Assembly (NCBI RefSeq): GCF_014203595.1 | Contig: NZ_JACHJK010000005.1 | Coordinates: forward strand, 340,105 to 404,104 | Direction: 5' to 3' | DNA from: Streptomyces echinatus | GTDB lineage: Bacteria > Actinomycetota > Actinomycetes > Streptomycetales > Streptomycetaceae | DNA: 64,000 nt | Shown: positions 63,948 through 64,000 of the stretch, in pieces | Layout of the letters: each line of letters opens with the position of its first letter | Numbering within the stretch: the first letter of the stretch is position 1 | The notes under the pieces: model-generated | Seen by the model: only the letters and a program-made list of their open reading frames with translations | Databases searched by the model: none | Told to the model about the DNA's origin: nothing | Translations under genes and position numbers: made by a program

Positions 63948-64000
63948 CTTCTGTTGATGTTCTTTGTTTGATTGTGATGATCCTCGGTGTTGTCGAGTTG

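Overview
The window is chromosomal DNA from a Streptomyces or a very close relative. It has very high GC with strong third-position bias, frequent GTG starts, tightly packed genes that often overlap by 4 bp, and lineage markers: an SsgA-like sporulation protein, an Scr1/DUF397 pair, a tricorn protease, DUF1876 and Glp/GlpR. The gene order also matches, from memory, the Mycobacterium tuberculosis blocks Rv0991c-Rv0996 (ruc, 5-FCL, galU, moeA1, rimJ, glpR) and Rv1002c-Rv1011 (pmt, rsmI, tatD, rpfB, ksgA, ispE). Most of the window is therefore old actinobacterial backbone.

Region by region. 1-14 kb: methylthioadenosine phosphorylase, a redox-chaperone-like zinc ribbon (Ruc type) with a CIRCE heat-shock operator, an MFS transporter, a K+/H+ antiporter, a penicillin-acylase-family hydrolase, 5-formyl-THF cyclo-ligase, then the galU-glp-moaC-mogA-GNAT-glpR run. 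14-22 kb: tRNA-Ala(CGC), a GNAT enzyme, exonuclease III, an unrecognised Ser-hydrolase-like protein with duplicated C-terminal domains, and a MerR regulator divergent from a Baeyer-Villiger-type monooxygenase/hydrolase/SDR operon. 22-32 kb: a small GGQ-repeat protein, a tricorn protease with a large repetitive insertion, a TetR-MMPL pair, an Scr1/DUF397 pair, a YbaK editing protein, an EamA transporter and DUF1876. 32-37 kb (minus strand): a serine hydrolase, then cbiM-cbiQ-cbiO-ohrR-ohr, with a Nur-type nickel box in front of cbiM. 37-43 kb: ssgE, two tandem penicillin-binding proteins and a SpoIIE-type phosphatase.

43.4-47.0 kb is the one clearly accessory stretch. It is about 3.5 kb long, partly AT-richer, and carries two orphan genes and a pentapeptide-repeat gene. 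It is bracketed by two copies, about 90% identical over 78 bp, of the 3' end of pmt. One copy is the real end of pmt; the other is a stranded remnant. This is the footprint expected of an element that inserted at the 3' end of pmt.

47-64 kb returns to the backbone: pmt, rsmI, a zinc-ribbon protein, tatD, rpfB, ksgA, ispE, an ABC-F ATPase, two tandem membrane-anchored PQQ-like beta-propeller proteins, a LuxR-type regulator whose receiver domain has lost its phosphorylation residues, and an SSS-family symporter with a small membrane partner.

Two signals cut across the window. At least eight genes (mtnP, glpR, xthA, ybaK-like, cbiM, pmt, tatD, ksgA) have a TANNNT -10-like hexamer 6-7 nt before the start codon and mostly no obvious Shine-Dalgarno, suggesting leaderless mRNAs. 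Several operators can also be read directly: CIRCE, Nur box, OhrR-type repeats, and TetR and MerR-associated palindromes. No CRISPR array, rRNA operon, intact transposase, integrase or plasmid function was seen.
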